Shown here: positions 18,011-26,711 of the stretch, piece after piece
Layout of the letters: each line of letters begins with the position of its first letter
Numbering within the stretch: the first letter of the stretch is position 1
Origin: Holophagaceae bacterium
GTDB lineage: Bacteria > Acidobacteriota > Holophagae > Holophagales > Holophagaceae
Length of the DNA: 64,000 bases
Direction of reading: 5' to 3'
Assembly (NCBI GenBank): GCA_016710635.1
Contig: JADJVL010000007.1
Span: forward strand, 186,001-250,000
The notes under the pieces: generated by a model
The model's database searches: none
Seen by the model: only the letters and a program-made list of their open reading frames with translations
Told to the model about the DNA's origin: nothing
Translations under genes and position numbers: made by a program

Positions 18011-19519
18011 ATGCCGCGTCTGCACTGGATCCTCCTCGTCCTGGCCCTGACCGGGCCGTTGCGGGCCTTTCCCTTCGAAGGCCGCGTCACTGACGGCCGG
18101 CGGGGCCTCGCGGGCTGCCGGGTCTACCCGGACCGTCCCCATCGCCCGCCGGGCCTGGCGGTGCCCACGGACTTCGTCCTCACCGACGGCCAGGGCCGCT
18201 TCCGCGTGGAGTTGGAGGCCGGCGACGGCGTGCTGGCGGTCGAGAAGGAGGGCTGGACGAGGGACCTGGCGCCACTGGCGGCCTTTCCTGGCCCCCTGGT
18301 GCTGCGGCGGGCGCCGGAGTACCGGGTGGAAAGGGCCCTGGTGATCCGCCTCGGAAAGGGCGCGAAGGCCGCGGCCAAGGTCGACACGCCCCTCCTGCGG
18401 CGCCGGCTCTTCAGCCGGGAGCCCAACGAAAGCAGCGTGGCCAACTATCTCTACGAAACCTCCAAGGGCGCCCTGGCCCTCGAGGAGGGCGACATCCTTG
18501 AGCAGCCCCTGCCCGCGGGCCTCGACCACCCCGGCGACGGGGACCGGAACCGGCTGGCGAAGGCGGTCCTGGCGCGGCTGCGGAACCTGGACCTCGCCCC
18601 CTACGACCGGGTGGACGACGCCACCGGCGCCCTGCGGCCCGACGGCAAGCCCGACCACCTCTGGATCCTCGCGCCGGGTCCGCCCCGGGCGGTGACCAGC
18701 GACCGCGGGCACCTCACGCCCATCTGCTTTCTCATGCCTTTGCCCTGGAAACCCGCCGTGCGGTGGCCGGTGGTGGTCGCCACGGACGAATCCCCCATCG
18801 GCCTGCTGGTGCACGAGGCCTTCCACGGCATGGGGGAGCACCGGGCCGACGACCTCTACCTCGACTGCGACCATCCCATGACCGCCGGCATCTGGGACCT
18901 CATGGACGCGGGCCAGTACCGGGGCTGGGACGCTCCCGAGCCCGCCGGGGCCGGCTGGATGGACGGCATCGGCGCCAGCCCCAGCCAGCCCGGTCCCTGG
19001 GTCCGCGGCGACCTCTGGTACCGGGGACGTTTCCGAAGCACCGTTGCCTTCCGGGAGCTGTCGGGCCGGCTGTGGGAAGGCTGGCTGGAACCCCTGGTGC
19101 GGGCCCCGGGCACCGAGCCCCAGGCCCTGCGGATCATCGATCCGCGTCGGGCGGGCACATTCTGGGAGCTCTCCGTCCGCCGTCCCTGGGGCTTCGACGG
19201 GGGCCGCGTCGGCGGCCGCTGGGGGCCAGGCTTCGAGGGACTCATCGCGGCCCGGGTGGATCCCTCCCTCCTCAGCGAGGGCGAGCCCCTGGGGCCCGTC
19301 CACGTGATCGACGCCCATCCGGGCACTCCGAAGCCCCCCAAGCCCCGCCTTCCCTGCGGCCGTCATGAACTGGACGACGCCGCCTTCAACCTCGGCCCTG
19401 GGGAGAACCCCAAGGGCGAGGACGGCGCCCTGTCCTGGGAGGTGCTGGCGACGGACGGACTGGGCAGGATGAAGGTACGGGTGCGCCTGACCCCCGAAAC
19501 CCCGACGGAGACCCCATGA
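18011..19519 (+). CDS. Secreted zinc metallopeptidase (M6-like)
   Basis: A 502-residue exported protein with a signal peptide (1-19) and then a carboxypeptidase-regulatory-like beta domain (about 22-90, VTDGRRGLAGCRVYPD to FRVELEAGDG). The central catalytic domain has HEAFH with His268, Glu269 and His272, continuing into GMGEHRADD, which suggests an HExxH-family enzyme of the M6/immune-inhibitor-A type. A following MDAGQYRGWDAPEPAG segment resembles the M6 'MD.GsW...P...aW' stretch. The C-terminal part is beta-rich. The next gene overlaps its stop by ATGA. The exact family is inferred, since the usual third ligand was not confirmed. Confidence 0.65.
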   Translation: MPRLHWILLVLALTGPLRAFPFEGRVTDGRRGLAGCRVYPDRPHRPPGLAVPTDFVLTDGQGRFRVELEAGDGVLAVEKEGWTRDLAPLAAFPGPLVLRRAPEYRVERALVIRLGKGAKAAAKVDTPLLRRRLFSREPNESSVANYLYETSKGALALEEGDILEQPLPAGLDHPGDGDRNRLAKAVLARLRNLDLAPYDRVDDATGALRPDGKPDHLWILAPGPPRAVTSDRGHLTPICFLMPLPWKPAVRWPVVVATDESPIGLLVHEAFHGMGEHRADDLYLDCDHPMTAGIWDLMDAGQYRGWDAPEPAGAGWMDGIGASPSQPGPWVRGDLWYRGRFRSTVAFRELSGRLWEGWLEPLVRAPGTEPQALRIIDPRRAGTFWELSVRRPWGFDGGRVGGRWGPGFEGLIAARVDPSLLSEGEPLGPVHVIDAHPGTPKPPKPRLPCGRHELDDAAFNLGPGENPKGEDGALSWEVLATDGLGRMKVRVRLTPETPTETP

Positions 19520-20025
19520 TGCCGCTGCTTCTGCCCCCCGCCCTCGTCGTCACGCCCTTGCAGGCGCCTCCAGCGAAGCGCCACGACGCGGACCTCGTCC
19601 TGGACGACTGGCACCTGGCCGCGGCCCAGGCCGACGAGGCCCGCTACTTCGGCCACTTCGCCGAGCAGGCGGTCTTTCTCGGCACCGACGCCACGGAACG
19701 CTGGACCAAGGCCGAATTCCGCGCCTGGTCCGCACCCTTCTTCAAGCGCGGCCGCGCCTGGTCCTTCCGCGCGGTCTCGCGCCACCTCGCCTTCAGCGCC
19801 GACGGCCGCACCGCCTGGTTCGACGAGGTCCTGGACACGCCGAACCTGGGGCCCGCCCGCGGCACCGGCGTGCTGGTGAAGGAAGGCAAGGCCTGGAAGA
19901 TCGCCCAGTACAACCTCACCGTGCCCATTCCGAATCCACTGATGGACAAGGTGAAGCAGCTGATCGAAGCGCAGGGGAAGGCGGAGCTGGAGAAGGCGAA
20001 GGAAAAGGCGACGAAGAATCCGTAG
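19516..20025 (+). CDS. NTF2-like (SnoaL/DUF4440-type) secreted protein
   Basis: A 169-residue protein with a short hydrophobic N-terminus and a cone-shaped NTF2-like domain: an N-terminal helix pair (DDWHLAAAQADEARYFGHF), AVFLGTDATERW, and strand segments ending VLVKEGKAWKIAQYNLTVPIP. This matches DUF4440/SnoaL-3 proteins, which bind small ligands or have diverse enzymatic roles. The tail is Lys/Glu-rich. ATG 19516 overlaps the upstream peptidase stop (ATGA), so the two are translationally coupled; a second ATG lies three bases on. A terminator-like hairpin follows at 20080. Confidence 0.7.
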   Translation: MMPLLLPPALVVTPLQAPPAKRHDADLVLDDWHLAAAQADEARYFGHFAEQAVFLGTDATERWTKAEFRAWSAPFFKRGRAWSFRAVSRHLAFSADGRTAWFDEVLDTPNLGPARGTGVLVKEGKAWKIAQYNLTVPIPNPLMDKVKQLIEAQGKAELEKAKEKATKNP

Positions 20026-20079
20026 GGACGAGGCAATACGGATGATCGAAGGAACAGGCTTCCGCAGCTCAAAGGATTC

Positions 20080-20100
20080 CGTCACGCCCCGGGCGTGACG
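20080..20100 (+). terminator. Terminator-like hairpin
   Basis: Arms CGTCACGCCC (20080-20089) and GGGCGTGACG (20091-20100) with essentially no loop, followed by AAATCATC. It lies 55 bases after the NTF2-like gene stop. Confidence 0.5.
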
Positions 20101-20131
20101 AAATCATCAAGCAACTGTCTTTTGGAACCGG

Positions 20132-20184
20132 CACCCTTTCAGGCCGTGGTTCGCCGTCCTTGCGAACCATGGTCTGGAAGGGTG
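20132..20184. repeat. Long imperfect inverted repeat in a 398-bp gene-free gap
   Basis: A 23-base arm (20132-20154) pairs with 20162-20184 at 20 of 23 positions around a seven-base loop; the three mismatches would be G-U pairs in one RNA strand. It lies in the gap between the NTF2-like and M28 genes (20026-20423). The rest of the gap, apart from the hairpin at 20080 and the M28 upstream region, shows no gene or known motif. It may be an sRNA, an attenuator or a REP/MITE-type remnant. Confidence 0.5.
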
Positions 20185-20423
20185 CGGCCAAGCGGAGCGC
20201 GGCAGGTCGGGGATGGGAGTTCCGGTGTGGCGCTTGGATGGATGGGGAAGGGATTGGCTGCTGACCTGCACCCGGCTTCGTGAAGGTCAACGCCAGCGGC
20301 AAGGTCCACGGCGAGCTCAACCGCAATGGCACACCTGGAGCAGGCTCCCACCTGCCACTCCGTCAAACCACCTTCGCCTCCCCTCCCAGTCCTCGTAAGC
20401 TGAGGGATCCTCCGGAGCTCCTG

Positions 20424-21821
20424 ATGAAGCGTCTCTTCGCCACCGCCCTCCTGCCGATCGCCCTCCTCGCGCAGGCTCCGGCGCCCACGGGGATCGCGCG
20501 GCTCAAGGCCGACGCCCTGGCCTCGGACGCGGCCTACAAGGATCTCGAGTACCTCTGCGACCGCATCGGGGCGCGGCCCAGCGGGTCGAAGCAGCTCGAC
20601 GAGGCCATCGCCTGGGCCCAGACCGTCCTGAAGCGGGAGGGCTTCGTGAACGTGCGCGCCGAGCCGGTGACGATTCCCGTCTGGCGCCGGGGCGCGGAGC
20701 AGGGGTGGATCGAGGCGCCGGCGCGCCAGACCCTTTCGGTGCTGGGCCTGGGCGGAACCGTTCCCACGCCGAAGGGCGGCCTCACCGCCGAGGTCGTGGT
20801 GGTGGGCAGCTTCGACGAACTGAAAGCCTTGGGGGAGGCCAGGGTGAAGGGGAAGATCGTCTGCTTCGACGTGCCCTTCACGAACTACGGCGCCACCGTG
20901 GCCTACCGGGGCGCCGGCGCCAGCGAGGCGGCGAAGCTGGGCGCCGTGGCGGCCCTGGTGCGCTCAGTGACGCCGGTGAGTCTCGACACGCCGCACACCG
21001 GCGCCATGAACTACCAGAAGGATGTTGCGAAGATCCCCGCCGCCGCCATCACCCTCGAGAACGCCACCCAGTTGCGCCGGCTCCAGGCCTCGGGCCAGGT
21101 GCCGCGGGTGCACCTGGAACTGGAAAGCGAGGCGCCCACCACCGCCCCGTCGGCCAATGTCGTCGGTGAGCTGCCCGGCAGTGACAAGCCCGAGGAGATC
21201 GTGGTCCTCAGCGGGCACCTGGACTCCTGGGATGTGGGCCAGGGCGCCCAGGACGACGGCGTGGGCTGCATGCTCGCCCTCCATGCCGCGGCCCAGATCC
21301 GGCGTTCGGGCCTGCAGCCGAAGCGGACCCTGCGGGTGGTGCTCTACACCAACGAGGAGCACGGCCTCGCCGGCGGCCGCGCCTACCTGGAGGCCCACCG
21401 CGAAGAACTGCCCAGGCACGCCGCCATGCTGGAGACCGACAGCGGCAACGGCCTCATCCAGGGCTTCTCCCTGGACCTCGGCGGCGGCCAGGGCCGCAAC
21501 CGGGCGCAGAGGGCCGCGGCCCCGACGGACGCGCAGAAGCGCGCCCTGGGTCTGCTGGAAGGCCTCGCCCCGCAGCTGGCGGATCTCGGCGCCATGAAGA
21601 TGGAGCTCGGCGGCAGCGGCGCCGACATCGGCCCCTCCGTGGCCGCCGGTGTCCCCGGCATCGGCGTTGGCCACGACAACAGCCGCTACTGGGACGTCCA
21701 CCACACCCGGGCCGACACCTTCGACAAGATCAAGCCCGAGGACCTGAAGAAGAACCTCGCCATCCTCAGCGCCTTCACCTTCGCCCTGGCGGACCTGCCG
21801 GAGCGCCTCGACGGGAAGTAG
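20424..21821 (+). CDS. M28-family zinc aminopeptidase with PA domain
   Basis: A 465-residue exported aminopeptidase. It has a signal peptide (1-16, ending LLAQ), an N-terminal M28 part, an inserted protease-associated (PA) domain (about 120-225), then the zinc core: SGHLDSWD (His and Asp), DDGVG (bridging Asp), TNEEHG (catalytic and ligand Glu), ETDSG (Asp) and VHHTRADT (His). All five metal ligands of the family are therefore present. It should remove N-terminal residues from peptides in the periplasm or outside. ATG 20424 has GGAG six bases upstream; earlier in-frame codons encode no signal peptide. Confidence 0.87.
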   Translation: MKRLFATALLPIALLAQAPAPTGIARLKADALASDAAYKDLEYLCDRIGARPSGSKQLDEAIAWAQTVLKREGFVNVRAEPVTIPVWRRGAEQGWIEAPARQTLSVLGLGGTVPTPKGGLTAEVVVVGSFDELKALGEARVKGKIVCFDVPFTNYGATVAYRGAGASEAAKLGAVAALVRSVTPVSLDTPHTGAMNYQKDVAKIPAAAITLENATQLRRLQASGQVPRVHLELESEAPTTAPSANVVGELPGSDKPEEIVVLSGHLDSWDVGQGAQDDGVGCMLALHAAAQIRRSGLQPKRTLRVVLYTNEEHGLAGGRAYLEAHREELPRHAAMLETDSGNGLIQGFSLDLGGGQGRNRAQRAAAPTDAQKRALGLLEGLAPQLADLGAMKMELGGSGADIGPSVAAGVPGIGVGHDNSRYWDVHHTRADTFDKIKPEDLKKNLAILSAFTFALADLPERLDGK

Positions 21822-21889
21822 GGCAGGGCATGCTTTGACCCGACTCCATCCCTGGCGCTAACTTCAGGCTTTCCCATCCAGGAGCCGGA

Positions 21890-23305
21890 ATGAAGCGCAT
21901 CGGGAAGTGGCTGTTATACGTCTTCGCCGGCTCCGCGCTACTGCTCGGCCTCGTGCACGGAGTCGAGAACTGGCGGGGGCGCCGGGCCTGGGAATCCTGG
22001 AAGCGTTCCCGGGAAGCCGCCGGGGACCGCTATGGGTGGCCAGCGCCGCCGGCCCCGGTGCCAGCGGACCAGAATTTCGCGGCGGTCCCCGAGGTGGCCC
22101 GGGCCATGCGGACCGACGGCCAACCCTTCCTGGACTTCCGCCTTCCCCCCGAGCCCGCCACCCACACGGGCTGGCGCGTGGGGCGGCGGGAAGACCTGCG
22201 CGGCTGGGCGGAACGCTTCCAGGTCGCGGATCTGCAGGACGGGCTGGCCCCGGCCGCGTCGCGCCTCGCCGTCCTGGCCGCCGCCGCCCGTCGCTCCCAG
22301 TGCCGACTCCCGGTGGACGAGCGGGCCGACGAGATCCCCGGCCTCCTGGGCTTCCGTACCGCCGCCAAGGTCCTGCGGCTGCGGGCTCTTGACCTCCTGG
22401 CCAAGGGCAAGGTCGAAGAGGCCCGGGCGGACGTGGTGACCCTGCTGCGCACAGCGAAGCACACCACCACCAGCGCGAGCCTGATCAGCGCGCTCCTCCA
22501 GCTGCCCTTGGCGGAATCGGCCATGCAGCCGATCTGGGAGGGGATCTCCGACCATCGCTGGCGCGAGGAGGACCTGCGGGAAATCCAGGCGGAGCTGGGC
22601 CGACTCGACCTCCTCGCGTCCTTCGCCGGGGCCTGGCGGAATGAACGGATGAGCTGGTCGCGAGGGGAATCCTGGAACCTGGAGAAGGTCGCGGGGATGT
22701 CCGCCTGGGACCGGGCGGAGGCCATGAACCAGGCTGCGGTGGACGGATCCGACGGCCCCGGCCGGGGCCGTCTTGCCCTCTGGGCGCTCATGCCCAGCGG
22801 CTGGATCCACCAGAACCTCCTCACCTGGGATCGGATGTGGGTCGAGCACATGGAGCCCTGTCTCGACGCGCCGGCCCACCGGTATTTCCCGGACCGGGCC
22901 GAACAGGCGAGCCGGGCCATGCAGGCGTCGGCCGCAACGGGGCGGCACCCCTACCGGTTCCTGGCGGCCATCGCTTTGCCAGCCCTCCTGGGCCAGAACC
23001 TGCGGGTCGCCCAGCGCCAGACGGCCCTCGACCAGGCCCGGGTGGCCTGCGCGCTGGAACGGCATCGCCTGCGGCACAAGGCCTATCCCGATAGCCTCGC
23101 CGGCCTTGCTCCGGAACTGCTCGACGGCATCCCCGTGGACGTGCCCGCGGGAGGCCGCCTGAAGTACCGGCGGGAGAGGCAGGGCTACCTGCTGTACTCC
23201 CTCGGGAGCGACGGAAAGGACGACGGGGGCCGCGTGGCCACGGACCCGAAACAGCCATGGATCCTGGTTCCGGGGCAGGGCGACTGGGTGGGGAAGATCG
23301 AGTGA
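21890..23305 (+). CDS. Membrane-anchored protein of unknown function
   Basis: A 471-residue protein with one N-terminal membrane anchor (about 7-26) and a large helical, Trp/Arg/Leu-rich extracytoplasmic part. No family is recognised. The C-terminal about 80 residues (LDQARVACALERHRLRHKAY followed by PDSLAGLAPELL and LLYSLGSDGKDDGG) resemble the C-terminal end of type II secretion pseudopilin-like proteins and of hypothetical proteins in Planctomycetota and Verrucomicrobiota. This may be a shared small fold rather than evidence for secretion. GGAG lies just before the ATG, and a TAACTT -10-like element is about 25 bases upstream. It ends at a bidirectional terminator. Confidence 0.6.
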   Translation: MKRIGKWLLYVFAGSALLLGLVHGVENWRGRRAWESWKRSREAAGDRYGWPAPPAPVPADQNFAAVPEVARAMRTDGQPFLDFRLPPEPATHTGWRVGRREDLRGWAERFQVADLQDGLAPAASRLAVLAAAARRSQCRLPVDERADEIPGLLGFRTAAKVLRLRALDLLAKGKVEEARADVVTLLRTAKHTTTSASLISALLQLPLAESAMQPIWEGISDHRWREEDLREIQAELGRLDLLASFAGAWRNERMSWSRGESWNLEKVAGMSAWDRAEAMNQAAVDGSDGPGRGRLALWALMPSGWIHQNLLTWDRMWVEHMEPCLDAPAHRYFPDRAEQASRAMQASAATGRHPYRFLAAIALPALLGQNLRVAQRQTALDQARVACALERHRLRHKAYPDSLAGLAPELLDGIPVDVPAGGRLKYRRERQGYLLYSLGSDGKDDGGRVATDPKQPWILVPGQGDWVGKIE

Positions 23306-23320
23306 GGCAGAAAGACTCGA

Positions 23321-23354
23321 TACGAAAAGGCGCCCCGAGGGGCGCCTTTTCGTA
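23321..23354. terminator. Strong bidirectional terminator
   Basis: Two 16-base arms (TACGAAAAGGCGCCCC at 23321-23336 and its exact complement at 23339-23354) surround a two-base centre. The A4/T4 runs give U-tracts in both directions. It lies between the convergent membrane-anchored and M16 genes. Confidence 0.85.
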
Positions 23355-23369
23355 TTGGAAACCCTTCGC

Positions 23370-24878
23370 CTACTTCAGCGGCTTGAGGGTCAGCGGATCC
23401 CGCAGGGGCAGCTTCACCGTGGGCAGTTTGGCGACTTCGGAAAGCGTGCCGGGGTGGTCCTTCACGTCGCCCTCCTCCATCTCCTTGGCGTTGCCGACGC
23501 AGAGGATGGCGAGCTGGTCGGGGCGGAGATACTTCTGGGACACCCGGAGGACGTCCTCGCGGGTCACGGCCTGGACCTTGGCCTGGTAGGTCTCCAGGTA
23601 GGCGTCCGGCACGCCGGTCCAGTCGTTGCTGGCGAAGGTGCCCGCCAGGGCCGCCTTGCTGGGGAAGCGGGCGGGGAAGCCCTCGATGAGGGAGCCCTTG
23701 GCGACCTTCAGTTCCTCGTCGGTGACGCCGTCCTTGCGCATCTTCTCCAGCTCCGCGAGGGCCAGGCGGATGCCGTAGGCCACGGTGCGGGTCTTGGTCT
23801 GGAAGAGGGCGGTGAAGCCGCCGGTGTCGCCGAGGAACTGGGCGGCCTGGGCGCGGGTACCGGCGCTGTAGGCCAGGCCCTCGTCGCTGCGGATCTTCTT
23901 CACGAAGCGGGAGGTGAAGCCGCCGCCGCCCAGCACGTGGTTCATCACCGCCACCGCCGGGTAGTCGGCGTCGGTGACCCGCAGGCCCTGCATGGTGAGG
24001 TTCATGGTGACGCGGCCCTGGTTCACCGCCTTGTCCACGACGTAGATGCCGGGCTTGGCGACATAGGGCGAGGCCGGCGGCCGGCCGGCGGCCTTGGCGT
24101 CCTTGCCGGCCTTGAGGGCGCCGACGGTCTCGTTCAGGAGCTTGACCATCTCGGCGCGGTCGAAGCGTCCCGCCACGGTGACCATGAGGTTCTCCGGGCT
24201 CAGGAGGCGGCCGTGGAGGGCCTGCAGGTCCTCCCGGGTGATGGCGTCCAGGCTGGCGGCGGTGGGCAGGTGGTTCGTGAAGTGGCCCTCGCCCCGGAGG
24301 AGGAAGCCCAGCTCCCGCTGCTCGATGCCCGTGCTGTCGTCATTGCGCCGCTCCATCTGCTGGCGGAGGTTCTTCTTGGCCAGGTCCAGCTTGTCCTGCT
24401 GGAAGGCGGGCTCGGTGAGCATCTCCAGCAGCAGGCCCAGGCCTTCCTTCGCGTCCTTGGCCAGGAGGTTCAGGGACAGGGCGCCGCTGGTATCCCCCAG
24501 GTTGCCGGAAGCCTGGGCCGCCAGCATGTCGAGCTTCTCGTCCAGGTCGTCGGCCTTGGTCTTCGCCGTGCCGCCGGTGCGCAGCAGGGTGCCCATGAGC
24601 TGGGCGGCGCCCTCCTTGCCGGGGGCGTCGAGCCAGCGCCCCGCCTTGAGGACGAGGTCGAAGCTCACGAGGGGCTGGCCGTTGGGATCCGGCACCACGT
24701 AGGCGGTAATGCCGTTCTTCAGCTTCACCCGGTAGTCCTTGGCCTTGGCCATGTCGTAGCGGATGGGCTTGAACACGAGCTTTTCGGGACGGTCGGGGAT
24801 GGCCGTCGTCTGGGGCGCCTGCCCGAGGACCGGCAGGCCCAGGGCGAGGGCGGCGAGTAGGATTCCGCGGTTCTTCAC
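23370..24878 (-). CDS. M16-family protein, non-catalytic subunit
   Basis: A 502-residue secreted M16 homologue with a signal peptide (1-19, ending VLGQ). It has the paired M16 half-domains, including LNLLAKDAKEGLGLLLEML and the C-terminal Arg/Tyr region GGFTSRFVKKIRSDEGLAYS. The zinc motif HxxEH is missing: the equivalent stretch reads GAAQLMGTLLRTGG. It is therefore expected to be the structural partner of the catalytic subunit encoded just upstream. The GTG at 24878 overlaps that gene's TGA (GTGA junction), which indicates coupled translation. The arrangement matches bacterial M16 heterodimers. Confidence 0.85.
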   Translation of the reverse strand: MKNRGILLAALALGLPVLGQAPQTTAIPDRPEKLVFKPIRYDMAKAKDYRVKLKNGITAYVVPDPNGQPLVSFDLVLKAGRWLDAPGKEGAAQLMGTLLRTGGTAKTKADDLDEKLDMLAAQASGNLGDTSGALSLNLLAKDAKEGLGLLLEMLTEPAFQQDKLDLAKKNLRQQMERRNDDSTGIEQRELGFLLRGEGHFTNHLPTAASLDAITREDLQALHGRLLSPENLMVTVAGRFDRAEMVKLLNETVGALKAGKDAKAAGRPPASPYVAKPGIYVVDKAVNQGRVTMNLTMQGLRVTDADYPAVAVMNHVLGGGGFTSRFVKKIRSDEGLAYSAGTRAQAAQFLGDTGGFTALFQTKTRTVAYGIRLALAELEKMRKDGVTDEELKVAKGSLIEGFPARFPSKAALAGTFASNDWTGVPDAYLETYQAKVQAVTREDVLRVSQKYLRPDQLAILCVGNAKEMEEGDVKDHPGTLSEVAKLPTVKLPLRDPLTLKPLK

Positions 24879-26623
24879 TTGGCCTCCAGCTGCTTCAGGC
24901 GGGTTTCGATGCGCTTGATGATGAGATCCATGGCGGGTTTGAACGCTGCGGGCACTTTTTCCGCCTGCGCCTGGGACTGCTCCAGGGCCTTCTTGAGCTT
25001 CTCGGCGTCGGTCTCCTTGGCGAGCTTCTCCAGCTGGGCCTTGACCATGGGCCGCACCTGCTCGGGCAGGGCGGCGATCTCCGGGTCCTCGGGGGTCGCG
25101 GGTCCGGCCTTCCGGGTGTAGGTGGCGATGGTGCGGTTTTCCTTGGTGAAGTACTTCTTCGCCACCCGCTGGACGTCCTCGGGGGTGACGGCCTCCAGCT
25201 TCTTTGGGCTGTCCAGGAAGTCCTGGTAGCCGGTGATGGCGTCGGAGACCGCCAGCTGGATCATCAGGAAGTTGTCGTTCTCCAGGCGGCGGAAGCTGTC
25301 GGCCTGGGCCTGGTTCTTCACCTTGCGCAGCTCCAGGGCGGGCACGCCGTCCTTCTGGATCTTTTCGAGCTCGCGGGTGAGGGCGAGTTCCACCTCGTCG
25401 TGCTTCTTGTCCGCGGCGAGGGTGGCGCCCAGGCTGAAGGTGCCGCCGTACTTGCGCGCGCCGGAAAAGGCGAAGGCGTTGGTGGCGACCTTCTGCTGGT
25501 TCACCAGCTCCTTGGTCAGGCGGCCGGTGCGGCCGCTCAGGAGGTCCGCCAGGACCTCGAGGGCCGCGTCGTCCTTGTGGCCATCGGCCACGGTCTTGTA
25601 GGTGATGTTGACGCTCGGGGTGGTCTCGGCCTCGGCGGAGACCCGCTGCTCGGCGAGCTGGGGCGGCTCGAGGGTGGTCATTTCCGGCACGCCGGCGGGG
25701 TTGGCCTTGAGGCGGCCGAAATAGCGCTCCGCCAGGGCCTCGGCCTCCTTGGGATTGAAGTCGCCCACGAGCACCGCGACGAGGTTGTTGGGGGCGTAGT
25801 AGGTGGCGAAGAACTCGAAGGCCTGGGCGCGGGTGATGTTGGCCACGTCGCTGGACCAGCCGATGGTCTGCCAGTTGTAGGGGCTGGCCTGCCAGACCAT
25901 GGCGTTGATCTGCTCCTGGAAGCGGCCCGTGGGCGTGCTTTCCGTGCGCAGGCGGCGTTCCTCGTAAACCACGTCCCGTTCCTTGTAGAACTCGCGGAAC
26001 ACCGGATCGATGAGGCGCGAGCTCTCCATCCAGGCCCACAGCTCCAGCTTGTTGGCGGGGATCGTGTTGATGTAGCAGGTGACGTCGGAATTGGTGAAAG
26101 CGTTGAGGCCCGTGGCGCCGTTCTCGGTATAGATCTTCGAGAACTCGTCCTTCACCAGCAGCTCCTGCTGCTCCTTCACCAGCTTCTCGAAGTCCTCCAC
26201 CAGCTTCTGGTGCTTCTCGCTACGGTGCTTCGGATCGTTCATGTCCTCGATGTCGCCCCGCAGCTGCTTCTTGCGCAGGATCGACTCCTCCTTGCGGATC
26301 TCATCGCGGACACGGTCCTGCAGGTCGTTCAGCTCCTTGTCCCTGGCGGGATTCTTCGTGCCGATGGTGGAGGTGCCCTTGAACATCATGTGCTCGAAGA
26401 GGTGGGCCACACCGGTCACGCCCACCCGCTCGTTGGCGCTGCCGAATTTGGTGATCCAGCCCGCGGCGATGGTGGGCTGGTCGTGGCGCTCCACCATCAG
26501 CAGGCGCATGCCGTTGGAAAGGGTCCTTTCGAGGACCGGCACGGTCTGGGCCGCGAGGGGGACGGCCCCTGACAGGGCGACGAGCGCGGCGGCAAGGCCG
26601 TAGCGGCTCCGGAAACTGGGCAT
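24875..26623 (-). CDS. M16-family zinc peptidase, catalytic subunit
   Basis: A 582-residue exported insulinase/processing-peptidase-type enzyme. The signal peptide is 1-25 (ending PLAAQ). The inverted zinc motif HLFEHMMFKGT is intact and the distal Glu lies in the RDVVYEERRLR segment. A Lys/Glu-rich helical insertion of about 80-140 is longer than in most family members. It should degrade or process peptides in the periplasm as a dimer with the following non-catalytic subunit. A start codon at 26623 with GGAGG upstream is clear. Transcription runs away from the cysC gene. Confidence 0.9.
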   Translation of the reverse strand: MPSFRSRYGLAAALVALSGAVPLAAQTVPVLERTLSNGMRLLMVERHDQPTIAAGWITKFGSANERVGVTGVAHLFEHMMFKGTSTIGTKNPARDKELNDLQDRVRDEIRKEESILRKKQLRGDIEDMNDPKHRSEKHQKLVEDFEKLVKEQQELLVKDEFSKIYTENGATGLNAFTNSDVTCYINTIPANKLELWAWMESSRLIDPVFREFYKERDVVYEERRLRTESTPTGRFQEQINAMVWQASPYNWQTIGWSSDVANITRAQAFEFFATYYAPNNLVAVLVGDFNPKEAEALAERYFGRLKANPAGVPEMTTLEPPQLAEQRVSAEAETTPSVNITYKTVADGHKDDAALEVLADLLSGRTGRLTKELVNQQKVATNAFAFSGARKYGGTFSLGATLAADKKHDEVELALTRELEKIQKDGVPALELRKVKNQAQADSFRRLENDNFLMIQLAVSDAITGYQDFLDSPKKLEAVTPEDVQRVAKKYFTKENRTIATYTRKAGPATPEDPEIAALPEQVRPMVKAQLEKLAKETDAEKLKKALEQSQAQAEKVPAAFKPAMDLIIKRIETRLKQLEAK

Positions 26624-26699
26624 GGTGCCTCCAGATGGGAAAGCCCCAGCCTACCAGGAAGGCCTCGGATTACGAGGCTTGACCTCGATGACCACACGC

Positions 26700-26705
26700 T
26701 AGAGT
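26700..26705 (+). promoter_or_regulatory. -10-like TAGAGT six bases before the cysC ATG
   Basis: TAGAGT (26700-26705) is separated from the ATG by six bases and no Shine-Dalgarno sequence is present. This fits a leaderless transcript starting at the ATG. TTGACC at 26679-26684 is a possible -35 with a short 15-base spacer. Confidence 0.25.
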
Positions 26706-26711
26706 GGATCG

